Shown here: one piece after another, positions 36,061 through 44,067 of the stretch
How positions within the stretch are numbered: position 1 is the first letter of the stretch
Layout of the letters: every line of letters starts with the position of its first letter
NCBI GenBank assembly: GCA_016791265.1
Contig: JAEUMY010000008.1
Coordinates: forward strand, 62,001 to 126,000
DNA length: 64,000 nucleotides
Direction of reading: 5' to 3'
DNA from: Betaproteobacteria bacterium
GTDB lineage: Bacteria; Pseudomonadota; Gammaproteobacteria; Burkholderiales; Usitatibacteraceae
Translations under genes and position numbers: made by a program
Notes under the pieces: model-generated
What the model saw: the letters and a program-made list of their open reading frames with translations, nothing else
Database searches by the model: none
What the model was told of the DNA's origin: nothing

Positions 36061-36797
36061 TGGGCGTATTGCGAATATTCGCAACGGCGATAGTGCTGCT
36101 GATCGGTGTGGAGGCCTGGGCGGCAACGCCCACGCCCACATCGAAACCGCCCAACTTTGTCGATGTGAAGACGATTGATCTCAAGGCGGTGCTACCCCCG
36201 CCGCCGGACACCGGTTCGCTGGCGGACCAGACCGACAAACTCACGCTGCTCGCGGTGCAGGCGGCGCGCAGCCCCGCCGAGTCATTCGAGGCCAAACGGG
36301 ACGCGGGCAGCGGCCCGATGCCGTGGGCGGCCAGTCTGCTGGGCGCCGACTTCAGCGCGGAGAAGTATCCGCAGCTCGCCAAGCTGCTCGCCGACGTGCG
36401 TGACGACTATGATCCGCTTGCCCACGTTTCGCCGCATCCGGCGCGCAAACGTCCGTCAGAGCAGGATGCGCGCGTGCAGCCGCTGGTGCCGTTCCGCCAT
36501 GCGAGCTATCCCAGCGCCCGCACCATGGGCACGCGCATCTGGGCGCACGTCATCGGAGACGTGATGCCGCAGCATCGCGCGGCACTCGTTGCGCATGCGG
36601 AGAAGAGTGCTTGGCTGCGGGTCGTCGCGGGCGTGCATTTCCCGTCCGACCTCGCAGGCGGTCTGCGCGTTGCCGATGCGTTCATCGCGCGGCTTTCCGT
36701 GAACGAGGCGTATCGCGCGCGTATCGTGGCGGCGCGGAAGGAAGCCGACGACATGGCGAAGGCCGCGAGCGCAAAGGCGGCTCAACCATCCCGCTGA
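36060..36797 (+). CDS. PAP2/class A acid phosphatase-like protein, active-site His replaced
   Basis: 245 residues, signal peptide containing the palindrome (36071-36082) read as Leu-Arg-Ile-Phe-Ala-Thr. The chain has the three-part PAP2 signature in degraded form: Lys-Arg-Pro-Ser, then Tyr-Pro-Ser-Ala-Arg-Thr where functional class A acid phosphatases have Pro-Ser-Gly-His-Thr, then Leu-Arg-Val-Val-Ala-Gly-Val-His-Phe-Pro-Ser-Asp where Ser-Arg-x5-His-x3-Asp is usual. The conserved His of the middle motif is Arg here, so activity is doubtful or altered. Overlaps the receptor stop by one base, suggesting coupling to it. Confidence 0.75.
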   Translation: MGVLRIFATAIVLLIGVEAWAATPTPTSKPPNFVDVKTIDLKAVLPPPPDTGSLADQTDKLTLLAVQAARSPAESFEAKRDAGSGPMPWAASLLGADFSAEKYPQLAKLLADVRDDYDPLAHVSPHPARKRPSEQDARVQPLVPFRHASYPSARTMGTRIWAHVIGDVMPQHRAALVAHAEKSAWLRVVAGVHFPSDLAGGLRVADAFIARLSVNEAYRARIVAARKEADDMAKAASAKAAQPSR

Positions 36798-36819
36798 AGG
36801 TCCGACCGGCCCGCGATCC

Positions 36820-37259
36820 GTCGCGGGCACGGGCGGATCCAACACCGATTCGCTCTCGGGACGCTTCGACGCCGTGCGCAATCAGTTCGACACCGACGTG
36901 AAGAGCAATGAGCATGCGCATAGCCATGTTGTCGGCAGTCTGCGCGCCGATCTCTCGCCCACACTGGCGATGACCTTCACCGTTGATGCGATGAAGAACA
37001 GCATCGACGACGTGTACTGGGGCACGCCGCTCATCGCGGGGCGCCTTGATGAAAGCCTGCTCGGCATCAACCACAACAACCTGCCCGCCAACGTGCATGA
37101 CGACGATGTCACCTGGCTTTCGTGGAAGACAGATTGGAAGGTCTTCCTGCAGGGACGCAATCTGCTGACAAGGACATTCGCCTGCACACGTCCTATCTCA
37201 AGGACATCGCGCCGCAGCCGGGGCGCGGCGTCACGCTGGGGGTGAGAGCGACCTTTTGA
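36820..37259 (+). pseudogene. Chimeric TonB-receptor pseudogene
   Basis: The first about 315 bp are a close copy of the plug/early barrel of the siderophore-type receptor (source near 34520-34836: Thr-Asp-Ser-Leu-Ser-Gly-Arg, Gln-Phe-Asp-Thr-Asp-Val-Lys). At about 37138 it switches to the C-terminus of the ZnuD-like receptor (source near 32360-32483: Phe-Leu-Gln-Gly-Arg-Asn-Leu-Leu, later Pro-Gln-Pro-Gly-Arg), where a one-base deletion (CTGCTGACAAGG versus CTGCTCGACAAGG) shifts the frame. No start or signal peptide. The two parts fuse at a short TTGGnAGGT microhomology. Confidence 0.85.
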
Positions 37260-37274
37260 TACGGTGAACCAGAT

Positions 37275-37313
37275 GCGAATATTCGCAGGGCATTCGCCCC
37301 TGCGAATATTCGC
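37275..37313. repeat. Two palindrome copies forming a 39-bp inverted repeat
   Basis: Copies at 37275-37286 and 37302-37313. With their inner flanks they make perfect 16-bp arms (37275-37290 and 37298-37313) around CATTCGC, so the locus can fold as a large cruciform in which each arm is itself a hairpin. Only such pair in the window. Confidence 0.92.
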
Positions 37314-37535
37314 GATGTTGATCCGCGCCCTTGAGTCGTCGTGGAAGGGCAAGGTTGGAAGGGCTGCGTCCGGCCACGCCCGACTACCCCGGCTGAATCG
37401 CCGCCGACCCCGAACGCCATCACCAACTCCATCACCTACGCCTTCACCAATGCCGCCGGAATGCCGCCTCTGGTCTCATTGCTTACCTGGTAAGAACGGA
37501 CTAAGATGGCGGCAGGATTATTCATCGGAGCGCCC

Positions 37536-37811
37536 GTGAACGCGACTGTCAGCAGCAAAGGCCAGGTGGTCATCCCGCAGAAGATTCGTGAGTCGCTGGG
37601 CATTGTCGCCGGCAGCTCGGTCGACTTCGTCATCAAGGACAATGTCCTGCAACTTCACGTGATTCGCAACAAGCCGCTCTCCACGCTGCAAGCCGGGCAC
37701 GGCATGCTGAAGCACAAGGGGCGCGCGCTGCCACCTGATTTCGATGTCGCGACGCTGCTGTCGGGCAGGACGAAAGCGAAACCCAGAGCAATCACGAAAG
37801 CGAAGAAGTGA
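37536..37811 (+). CDS. AbrB/MazE-type antitoxin (VapB-like)
   Basis: 91 residues from GTG at 37536 with GGAG 5 bp upstream (an ATG at 37506 has no ribosome site). N-terminal SpoVT/AbrB swapped-hairpin motif Val-Ser-Ser-Lys-Gly-Gln-Val-Val-Ile-Pro, which binds operator DNA; the C-terminal part (Lys-rich) likely binds the toxin. It overlaps the PIN-domain gene by 4 bp (GTGA), the usual toxin-antitoxin layout. Expected to autoregulate; no clear operator seen. Confidence 0.88.
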   Translation: MNATVSSKGQVVIPQKIRESLGIVAGSSVDFVIKDNVLQLHVIRNKPLSTLQAGHGMLKHKGRALPPDFDVATLLSGRTKAKPRAITKAKK

Positions 37812-38221
37812 TCGCTCTCGACACCAACGTCCTCGCCCGCTTCTACATCGAGGAGGACGAGCCCGAGGCGAAAAGACAGCACCTCTTGGCGGCTCGCGTC
37901 ATGGCCTCTCCCGCGCTGTTCGTGGCCCGCACGGTGGTGCTGGAGTTGGAGTGGGTGCTGCGCGGCGGCTACGGCTATGCGCGGGAGGACATTGCAGACG
38001 TGATCGAGCATTTGCTGGGGCTGCCCAACGTGACTGTTGAAAACTGGGAAATGGTGAGCGACGCCCTGACCGACTATCGCGCGGGCATCGACTTCGCCGA
38101 TGCGCTCCATCATGCGGCGGGCAAGGCCGCGACATTCGCGACCTTTGATGCGAAGTTCGTCAGGGCCGCGGCCAAGCGCAAACTCCAGCCCCCGGTCACC
38201 TTGGTGAAAGCGGGCGGGTAA
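37808..38221 (+). CDS. PIN-domain ribonuclease toxin (VapC-like)
   Basis: 137 residues from a GTG start overlapping the antitoxin stop. The PIN acidic residues are visible: Asp-Thr-Asn-Val near the N-terminus, Glu in Leu-Glu-Leu-Glu-Trp, Asp-Phe-Ala-Asp-Ala in the middle and a later Thr-Phe-Asp-Ala-Lys-Phe. VapC toxins cleave RNA to slow growth. Forms a module with the AbrB-type gene; placement next to a pseudogene and the double palindrome suggests the region 36.8-38.2 kb is an accessory insertion. Confidence 0.9.
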   Translation: MIALDTNVLARFYIEEDEPEAKRQHLLAARVMASPALFVARTVVLELEWVLRGGYGYAREDIADVIEHLLGLPNVTVENWEMVSDALTDYRAGIDFADALHHAAGKAATFATFDAKFVRAAAKRKLQPPVTLVKAGG

Positions 38222-38315
38222 TCTGGATGGAGGAGGGCGGGCGGCAGAGATGCCCCGCGAACATGGATTCGCATCCGAGTCGCCTGCTGCCCTCCGTCGC
38301 TCGCGCTGCCGCACA

Positions 38316-38327
38316 GCGAATAGTCGC
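38316..38327. repeat. Degenerate palindrome copy (GCGAATAGTCGC)
   Basis: One substitution from the 12-bp palindrome, in the 254-bp gap between vapC-like and the CorC-type gene. The gap holds no ORF I can support; a CG-rich leader precedes the CorC-type start. Confidence 0.55.
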
Positions 38328-38475
38328 CATCAGTCATGGGTGGGCGCCCTGTTCCCGGCTGAGAATGGATGGCTGACTTTGGCATACTGGACCTGCCGGT
38401 TCGATCACACCGCCCCCAATCCTCCTTCGAACTCTCAACCTCTCCCGCGCCACTTCGCGCGAAGGACCCGCAGCC

Positions 38476-39762
38476 ATGGAAGTCGCCCTGCTATTCGCCC
38501 TCATTCTCCTGAACGGGGTGTTCGCAATGTCGGAAATCGCCTTGGTCACCGCGCGAAGGGCACGGCTTCAGGTGCTGATCGAGGAGGGTGATCGGGGCGC
38601 TGCCGCAGCGCTCGAGCTGGGTCAGGACCCGACGCGATTTCTCTCCACCGTGCAGATCGGCATCACCTCCATCGGCATCCTGAACGGTATCGTCGGTGAG
38701 GCGGTGCTGTCCGCGCCGCTCGCGCTGTGGGTGCAGGGCTTTGGCGTGGAGCAGAAGCTGTCCGAATACGCCGCGACCGGTCTGGTGGTGGTGACGATCA
38801 CCTACTTCACGATCGTCCTCGGCGAATTGGTGCCCAAGCGCTTGGGCCAGATAAGTCCGGAGACCGTCGCGCGACTGGTGTCGCGGCCCATTCAGGCGCT
38901 GGCGATGGTATCGAAGCCGTTCGTGCGGCTTCTGGGGGGCTCCACCGATCTGATTCTGAAAATTCTCGGCATGAGCCAAAAAGCGGGTCCCAGCGTCACT
39001 CAGGAAGAGATTCACGCGCTTCTGACCGAGGGCTCCGATGCCGGCGTCATCGAGCACCATGAGCACACGATGGTGCGCAACGTCTTCCGCCTCGATGATC
39101 GCCAGATCGGTTCGCTCATGGTCCCGCGTGCCGACATTGTCGCGCTGGACGCGAATCTGCCCTGGGCGGAGAACATGAAGCGCATCGAGGCCGAGGACCA
39201 CACCCGTTTTCCGGTGGTGCGCGGCACGCTTAATGAGGTCGTGGGTGTCATCTCCTCGCGCGTGCTCCTTGCGAAGATGTTGAAGGGAGACGTGCCCAAC
39301 CTCTCGACCGACCTTCAGCCGCCCGTGTATGTGCCTGAGAGCCTGACCGGCATGGAGCTCTTGGAATCGTTTCGCAATTCGGGTGTCCAGCTCGCCTTCG
39401 TCGTGGACGAGTACGGCGAGGTGCTGGGCATGGTCACGCTGAAGGATGTGATGGAAGCGATCACCGGCGAGTTCAAGCCGAAGAACAGCGAAACCGCCTG
39501 GGCCATCCAGCGTGACGACGGCACATGGTTGCTGGATGGATTGATCCCGGTGCCGGAACTGAAGGACCGGCTGGCGCTGAAATCGGTGCCGGAGGAAGAG
39601 CGCGAGCGCTATCACACGTTGGCAGGCATGCTGATGCTGCAATTGGGACGCATGCCGCGCGTCACCGATCACATCGACTGGGAAGGCTGGCGCTTCGAAA
39701 TTGTCGACATGGATGGCAAGCGCATCGACAAGGTGCTCGCCACCCTGCGACAGGCAAGCTGA
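38476..39762 (+). CDS. HlyC/CorC family (CNNM) membrane transporter
   Basis: 428 residues. N-terminal DUF21/CNNM domain with three or four membrane helices (start Met-Glu-Val-Ala-Leu-Leu-Phe-Ala-Leu), then two CBS domains, then a CorC_HlyC C-terminal domain beginning near Trp-Leu-Leu-Asp-Gly. CNNM/CorC proteins are implicated in Mg2+/Co2+ efflux or Na+-coupled Mg2+ transport; older hemolysin names are misleading. Stand-alone gene. Confidence 0.9.
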   Translation: MEVALLFALILLNGVFAMSEIALVTARRARLQVLIEEGDRGAAAALELGQDPTRFLSTVQIGITSIGILNGIVGEAVLSAPLALWVQGFGVEQKLSEYAATGLVVVTITYFTIVLGELVPKRLGQISPETVARLVSRPIQALAMVSKPFVRLLGGSTDLILKILGMSQKAGPSVTQEEIHALLTEGSDAGVIEHHEHTMVRNVFRLDDRQIGSLMVPRADIVALDANLPWAENMKRIEAEDHTRFPVVRGTLNEVVGVISSRVLLAKMLKGDVPNLSTDLQPPVYVPESLTGMELLESFRNSGVQLAFVVDEYGEVLGMVTLKDVMEAITGEFKPKNSETAWAIQRDDGTWLLDGLIPVPELKDRLALKSVPEEERERYHTLAGMLMLQLGRMPRVTDHIDWEGWRFEIVDMDGKRIDKVLATLRQAS

Positions 39763-39817
39763 AGCGGCATGCGCATCGCGTCCGCTCATGCCAACACGCT
39801 GAACATGCGCGGCCGGG

Positions 39818-39829
39818 GCGAATATTCGC
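39818..39829. repeat. Iterated palindrome GCGAATATTCGC, after CorC-type gene
   Basis: Exact copy 56 bp after the CorC-type stop, at the edge of the decayed methylase region. Confidence 0.9.
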
Positions 39830-39869
39830 AATTCCAATTTCCACTCGCCTTCCTGCATACTGCGGCAGG

Positions 39870-40240
39870 CTTCTTTCGAAGTTGCCAAACCCACGGTGAA
39901 TCTCCCAGCCGCAGGACGTTCAGTAGCTGCACGGATCGCGATGCGGGAGAACCGGGCGTCCCCACCGGGAGCCACTTCCGAGCGCCAGAAGTCGACCATC
40001 GGTCTCCGTGTCACACTGACCGCATCAACCAAGCCGATGTTGACCGAGGCCGCGTCATGCGGCCATCATGAAAGCCCGCATCACGGTGGATTTCCGCGCA
40101 TTCAGGTGCTCACCATCGAGGGGCTGCTGGACGGCACCGCGCGCCCGCAATGGCCCGACCTGTCGGTTGGTCAGCAGAACTTCAGGCAGGCCGGGGCGGA
40201 AAAGAAGGGCGGGAAGCAGAAAGGGTTGTTTGAGGAGTGA
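39870..40240 (+). pseudogene. Remnant of DNA-methyltransferase C-terminus
   Basis: No intact gene in 39763-40246, but the end of the frame closing at 40240 reads Pro-Arg-Ile-Gln-Val-Leu-Thr-Ile-Glu-Gly-Leu-Leu followed by a basic, Lys/Gln-rich tail ending Gly-Leu-Phe-Glu-Glu. That is how the C-termini of adenine-type, type III Mod-like site-specific DNA methyltransferases end. The upstream part is scrambled and no catalytic motifs (Asp-Pro-Pro-Tyr, Phe-x-Gly) are present. Family assignment is from memory of the tail pattern and needs a database search. Confidence 0.4.
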
Positions 40241-40246
40241 GTCAAG

Positions 40247-40483
40247 TTGAACCATGAAAACCGCAATTGGCGGCGCCGGTGGGTCGTGGCATCAGACGGC
40301 CAGTCGGCCGAGCATGAGAGCGGTCTGGTCGTGCGCCGGGACAAGGGGCGCCTCATCACCGACGAGGACAATCGCGCACGCGCATTCGAGCGCCTGTCCG
40401 CCGATCCGGTGTTGAGCAAACAAGCCGGCAACCGGCTCGCCCGGCTGATCCGGCAAGGGGAGAAGTTGCTCGCGTTGGCCTAG
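40247..40483 (+). CDS. Small hypothetical protein
   Basis: 78 residues if the TTG at 40247 is used, with a GGAG about 11 bp before. Charged, helix-rich (Asp-Glu-Asp-Asn-Arg-Ala-Arg-Ala-Phe-Glu-Arg-Leu). It starts 7 bp after the methylase remnant and could be a small gene associated with it, or spurious. Not recognised. Convergent with the dsbA-like gene. Confidence 0.35.
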   Translation: MNHENRNWRRRWVVASDGQSAEHESGLVVRRDKGRLITDEDNRARAFERLSADPVLSKQAGNRLARLIRQGEKLLALA

Positions 40484-40492
40484 GTCGGTATT

Positions 40493-40504
40493 GCGAATAT
40501 TCGC
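40493..40504. repeat. Iterated palindrome GCGAATATTCGC, abutting dsbA-like stop
   Basis: Exact copy whose last base is the first base of the CTA (TAG on the minus strand) stop of the DsbA-like gene. Confidence 0.9.
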
Positions 40505-41154
40505 TATCGCTGCGCGACGGCCCTGCCCACTTCGTCCCGCACCAGCTTTCGCAACGGTTCCCACCCAAACGGCTCCAGCGGCCGCCCGTTCACAAAAAAC
40601 GCCGGCGTCTTCGCCACTTGCAGCGCGCTGGCGTCCGCCAGGTCTTGTTGAACCACCGCGGCGGTTTCAGGAGAGGACAGGTCGACAGCCAGCTGATCCA
40701 TGTTGAGGCCAGCGCCGGACAGCACCTTCCACGCGCGCTCGGGATCGACGCGATGCGCGACGACCCACTCGCCATGCGAATTGAACAACGCATCCAGCGC
40801 GGGCCAGAACTTCCGCTGCAAGTGCGCGGCGTGCAGCATGGCGACGACGCGATCGGCGCCCTGATGGAACGGTGCGTAGCGCACCACGAGCTTGATCTTG
40901 CCGGGATGTTCGGCGAGCAGCGTCTTCACCATGGGGTGGAAATCACGGCAGGTGCCGCATGCCGGGTCGAGGAATTCGACGATGACCACCGGCGCCGACG
41001 CGTCGCCCTGCGCGGGCGAGTGCGCACGCACGAGCTTGTCGCGCGTGGGCATGGGTTCGGCGGGCGCTTCCGGTTTGGCGTGCTTCAGCAGCATGCTGAC
41101 GGCGAACGCGGTGAACCCGAAGAGGAGGGCGGTGATGATGAGGGCTGTTTTCAT
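40504..41154 (-). CDS. Membrane-anchored DsbA-family thiol-disulfide protein
   Basis: 216 residues: a single N-terminal hydrophobic anchor/signal (Ile-Ile-Thr-Ala-Leu-Leu-Phe-Gly-Phe), then a thioredoxin-like DsbA fold with the active site Cys-Gly-Thr-Cys after Glu-Phe-Leu-Asp-Pro-Ala, and the cis-Pro region Lys-Thr-Pro-Ala-Phe-Phe-Val-Asn. Acts on disulfides in the periplasm; partner unknown since no DsbB-like gene is adjacent. It converges on the small hypothetical gene with the palindrome copy between stops. Confidence 0.88.
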   Translation of the reverse strand: MKTALIITALLFGFTAFAVSMLLKHAKPEAPAEPMPTRDKLVRAHSPAQGDASAPVVIVEFLDPACGTCRDFHPMVKTLLAEHPGKIKLVVRYAPFHQGADRVVAMLHAAHLQRKFWPALDALFNSHGEWVVAHRVDPERAWKVLSGAGLNMDQLAVDLSSPETAAVVQQDLADASALQVAKTPAFFVNGRPLEPFGWEPLRKLVRDEVGRAVAQR

Positions 41155-41269
41155 GAGTGCGTGTCGCGACTGGCTTAAGTCCGGGGAGCTTCGGCTGGAC
41201 GCCGAAGGCGGTTCAGAAGGGACTTCCGAATCGCCTCAAGCGATGCGGAAACAATATTCGCAGTGTGGC

Positions 41270-42109
41270 TCAAGCGGGTCGCAACAGCGTGCCGGGGCGG
41301 CGCGTGATCCAGACGGCGAGGATGATCATCAGCGCCTGGCACAACACGTACACGGCGAGATAAGCCAGACCCAGATCCTGCTGCTGCGTGGTGGAGAGGG
41401 TGCGCGTGTAATGACTGAAGCCGCCCGAGAGGACGTAGATGAAGAAGTCCCACGAGAAGTGGAAGCCCAGCACCACCCACAGGTTGTGCGTGCGCAGATA
41501 CAGCACGCCAAGCGTGATGCCGACCAGCGTGGCGTTGAGAATGGAGTACGCACCGAAAATCCAATGCTCCGCGCCGAACGCGACGGCTTGCAGGAGCACC
41601 ACGCGGCCGGGCGGCATGAAGCTCACCAGCCAGCGCAGCAGGAGCGCGCGGAAGAGAATCTCTTCTTTCGCCGCGACCGCCGCGGCGACGGTGCGGGAGC
41701 GCAGCAGCTCTTCAAACGACAGCGAACCGGTCGCGATGGATTGCATCAGCGATGGCGAGCCGGGCGCCGTCACCGTGAGATACAGCGACAGGCCGACGGT
41801 GATGAGGGTCAGGCCGATCAACGCCAGCCCGATGCCGAGCAGCGCGCCTTTCACGCTGAACGGCCGCACGTCGGTGGGTACGCGGCCCTCCACGGTCTTC
41901 ACGCCCTCGACATAGGTGAAGACGAAGAAGGCGGCGATGAGCGGGAACAGGATGTCGGAGGCCGGCGTGGCGCCGGTGCGCTGCACGAGCCAAGCCGAGG
42001 CGTAATACGCCGCGAGCGGCAGCGCGAGACGCAACGCCAGGCGCCCCGCCTGACGGTGGGAGAGCGCCGGCAGGCGCGAGATCGTGATGGCGGTGGAGTT
42101 TTCGCTCAT
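41270..42109 (-). CDS. CPBP-family intramembrane metalloprotease-like protein
   Basis: 279 residues, about seven membrane helices. The CPBP (Rce1/Abi-like) motifs are present: Glu-Glu-Ile-Leu-Phe-Arg (catalytic Glu pair), then Phe-Gly-x-x-His-Trp and a later His-Phe-x-Trp-Asp-Phe. Family members process prenylated or sorting-signal proteins or peptide pheromones. One possible client in the window is the propeller protein at 16134, which has a CTERM-like tail, but MrtJ-type sorting proteases are shorter and this link is speculative. Its start overlaps the thioesterase gene stop by 4 bp. Confidence 0.85.
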   Translation of the reverse strand: MSENSTAITISRLPALSHRQAGRLALRLALPLAAYYASAWLVQRTGATPASDILFPLIAAFFVFTYVEGVKTVEGRVPTDVRPFSVKGALLGIGLALIGLTLITVGLSLYLTVTAPGSPSLMQSIATGSLSFEELLRSRTVAAAVAAKEEILFRALLLRWLVSFMPPGRVVLLQAVAFGAEHWIFGAYSILNATLVGITLGVLYLRTHNLWVVLGFHFSWDFFIYVLSGGFSHYTRTLSTTQQQDLGLAYLAVYVLCQALMIILAVWITRRPGTLLRPA

Positions 42110-42597
42110 TGCAGTGGCAGGATGAGACAGGTGGTGGTGGCGTGCGCGAGCAGCTTGCCGGCGCTGTCGGTGAGCCGGCCTTCCGCCGTGGCGACGGTGC
42201 GGCCCAGGTTGATGAGCGCGCCTTCGGCGCGCACTTCGCCCGTGTCAGCGGTCATGGCGCGGATGAAGCTCACCTTGAACTCGAGCGTGGTGAAGCCCTG
42301 CCCAGGTGGCAGCATGGCGAGAATCGCGCACGCCATCGCGGTGTCGAGCAGCGTCGCATGCACGCCGCCATGCACCGTGCCGATGAGGTTGTGGTGGCCA
42401 AGATGCGGTGTCATGGCGATGACCGCGCGGCCCGCCGCAGCTTCCGCAAAGCGAAAGCCCAGCAGTTCGGCGATGGGTGGCGTCGGATAGACGCCGTTGA
42501 CGACGTTCTGCAAAAAAGCGAGGCCGCCGAGGGATTTCAGTTCGTCGCGCGGGCCGATGGCGGCCCAGCGCGCGCCGGGTTCATTGGTCGAGTTCAT
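42106..42597 (-). CDS. PaaI-type hotdog-fold thioesterase
   Basis: 163 residues from the ATG at 42597. Hotdog fold with the motif His-Asn-Leu-Ile-Gly-Thr-Val-His-Gly-Gly-Val-His-Ala-Thr-Leu-Leu-Asp, which holds the catalytic Asp/Asn and CoA-binding Gly pair as in PaaI. Likely hydrolyses an acyl-CoA; substrate unknown. The overlap with the CPBP gene (ATGA) indicates co-translation. Confidence 0.87.
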   Translation of the reverse strand: MNSTNEPGARWAAIGPRDELKSLGGLAFLQNVVNGVYPTPPIAELLGFRFAEAAAGRAVIAMTPHLGHHNLIGTVHGGVHATLLDTAMACAILAMLPPGQGFTTLEFKVSFIRAMTADTGEVRAEGALINLGRTVATAEGRLTDSAGKLLAHATTTCLILPLQ

Positions 42598-42704
42598 GTG
42601 GGGCGTCAATCTCCGGGTGACACTTTACCGGAGTCTTCGGCGCAGGCGCCGCCCGGCGCGGGCGCTCGGTGCGTCGTGACAAGCGTCTCAATCCCCCGTT
42701 CTCT

Positions 42705-43970
42705 TCACACCACCCCTTCCAACACCTGCACCTCGACAACAGTGTTCGCCTCGACGTTGCCCACGTGATCGCCCAGCACGATGAAGCAATTGGCATCCGA
42801 CATGGACTTCAGAATGCCCGAACCCTGTTCGCCCGTGACGCGCACGGTCCACGTGCCATCGTCGCCTTGCGACAGGATGCCGCGCTGGAACTCGGTGCGG
42901 CCGGGCGCCTTCTTGATGGGCGACGTGCATAGCGCCTTCAGCATCGGCTGCGCGGGCACGGGGTTCACGCCCTGCAAGGTGAGCAGGGCTTCGCGCACGA
43001 ACTGGTAGAACGTCACCATCACGCTCACCGGGTTGCCGGGCAGGCCGAAGAAGTGCGCGCCGGCGATCTTGCCGTAGGCCAAGGGCCGGCCGGGCTTCAT
43101 CGCGATCTTCCAGAAGACGACTTCGCCCAATTTGTCCATCAGTTGCTTCACGAAATCCGCCTCGCCCACCGACACGCCGCCTGAGGTGATGACCACATCG
43201 GCATTGGCGGCGGCGTCGCGGAAGGCGCTTTCCAGCAGAGCGGGGTCATCGCGCACCACGCCCATGTCCAGCACGTCGCAGCCCAGCTTCTCCAACATGC
43301 CGAAAATCGTATAGCGGTTGGAGTCGTAGATCTGGCCCTCGGCGAGCGGCTTGCCGATGGACACCAGCTCATCGCCGGTGGAGAAGAACGCGACGCGCAG
43401 CTTGCGATAGCAGTTGACATCGCCGACATCGAGAGAGGCGAGCAACCCCAATTCCGCCGGGCGAATGATGCGGCCTCTGGCGAGCGCGACCGCGCCTTGC
43501 TTCAGGTCTTCACCCGCGTGGCGCACGTTCTGGCCCAACTTGACGCCGGGGGCGAAGGTGATCTGTTTACCCGCCGCCTTGGCGCGCTCCTGCATCACGA
43601 CGGTGTCGGCGCCCGCCGGCACGACACCGCCGGTGAAGATGCGCACGCACTCGCCGCGCTTCAGCGTGCCTTTGAAGGGGACGCCGGCGAAGCTTGACCC
43701 GACTTCGGTGAGGCTCGACTCGCCGTCGGTGTTGAGGTCGGAAAAGGCGAGCGCCCAGCCATCCATCGCGGAATTGGTGTGCGCGGGCACGTTCACCGGC
43801 GTCATCACATCCTCGGCCAGCACGCGGCCCAGCGCGGTGCGGATGGGGAGGCGGACATGGCCTGTGACGGGTGCGAGGAACTCCCGGATGAAGGCGCGCG
43901 CCTTCGCCACCGGCATGGAGTTGGGGTCGTAATCGTCGGCGCAGGAGGCTTGGGTGATGGTGCGTTGCAT
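42705..43970 (-). CDS. moeA: Molybdopterin molybdenumtransferase
   Basis: Inserts molybdate into adenylylated molybdopterin, the last step of Moco synthesis. 421 residues from the ATG at 43970. Key MoeA segments: Asn-Ser-Ala-Met-Asp-Gly-Trp-Ala, Phe-Thr-Gly-Gly-Val-Val-Pro-Ala-Gly-Ala-Asp, Thr-Gly-Asp-Glu-Leu, Asp-Ser-Asn, Thr-Ser-Gly-Gly-Val-Ser-Val-Gly, and Gly-Leu-Pro-Gly-Asn-Pro-Val-Ser. No other moa/mob genes are near. Divergent from the decarboxylase gene, 97 bp between starts. Confidence 0.96.
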   Translation of the reverse strand: MQRTITQASCADDYDPNSMPVAKARAFIREFLAPVTGHVRLPIRTALGRVLAEDVMTPVNVPAHTNSAMDGWALAFSDLNTDGESSLTEVGSSFAGVPFKGTLKRGECVRIFTGGVVPAGADTVVMQERAKAAGKQITFAPGVKLGQNVRHAGEDLKQGAVALARGRIIRPAELGLLASLDVGDVNCYRKLRVAFFSTGDELVSIGKPLAEGQIYDSNRYTIFGMLEKLGCDVLDMGVVRDDPALLESAFRDAAANADVVITSGGVSVGEADFVKQLMDKLGEVVFWKIAMKPGRPLAYGKIAGAHFFGLPGNPVSVMVTFYQFVREALLTLQGVNPVPAQPMLKALCTSPIKKAPGRTEFQRGILSQGDDGTWTVRVTGEQGSGILKSMSDANCFIVLGDHVGNVEANTVVEVQVLEGVV

Positions 43971-44067
43971 GTTGGCGATGGGTGATGCGTGATGGGTGAA
44001 ATGGATTCTAGCGGACACGGGCTTGTCTTATACTGCGCGCTCCTTCCGTTCACTCTCCCGCGCCGCC

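Noticed and set aside
37389..37495. Short frame with Asn-Ala-Ile-Thr-Asn-Ser-Ile-Thr-Tyr before the antitoxin gene
   Set aside because: No start, no ribosome site and no recognisable family; treated as non-coding debris.
41251..41263. ACAATATTCGCAG upstream of the CPBP gene as a palindrome copy
   Set aside because: Only the right half matches; the left end has more than two changes, so it is not counted.
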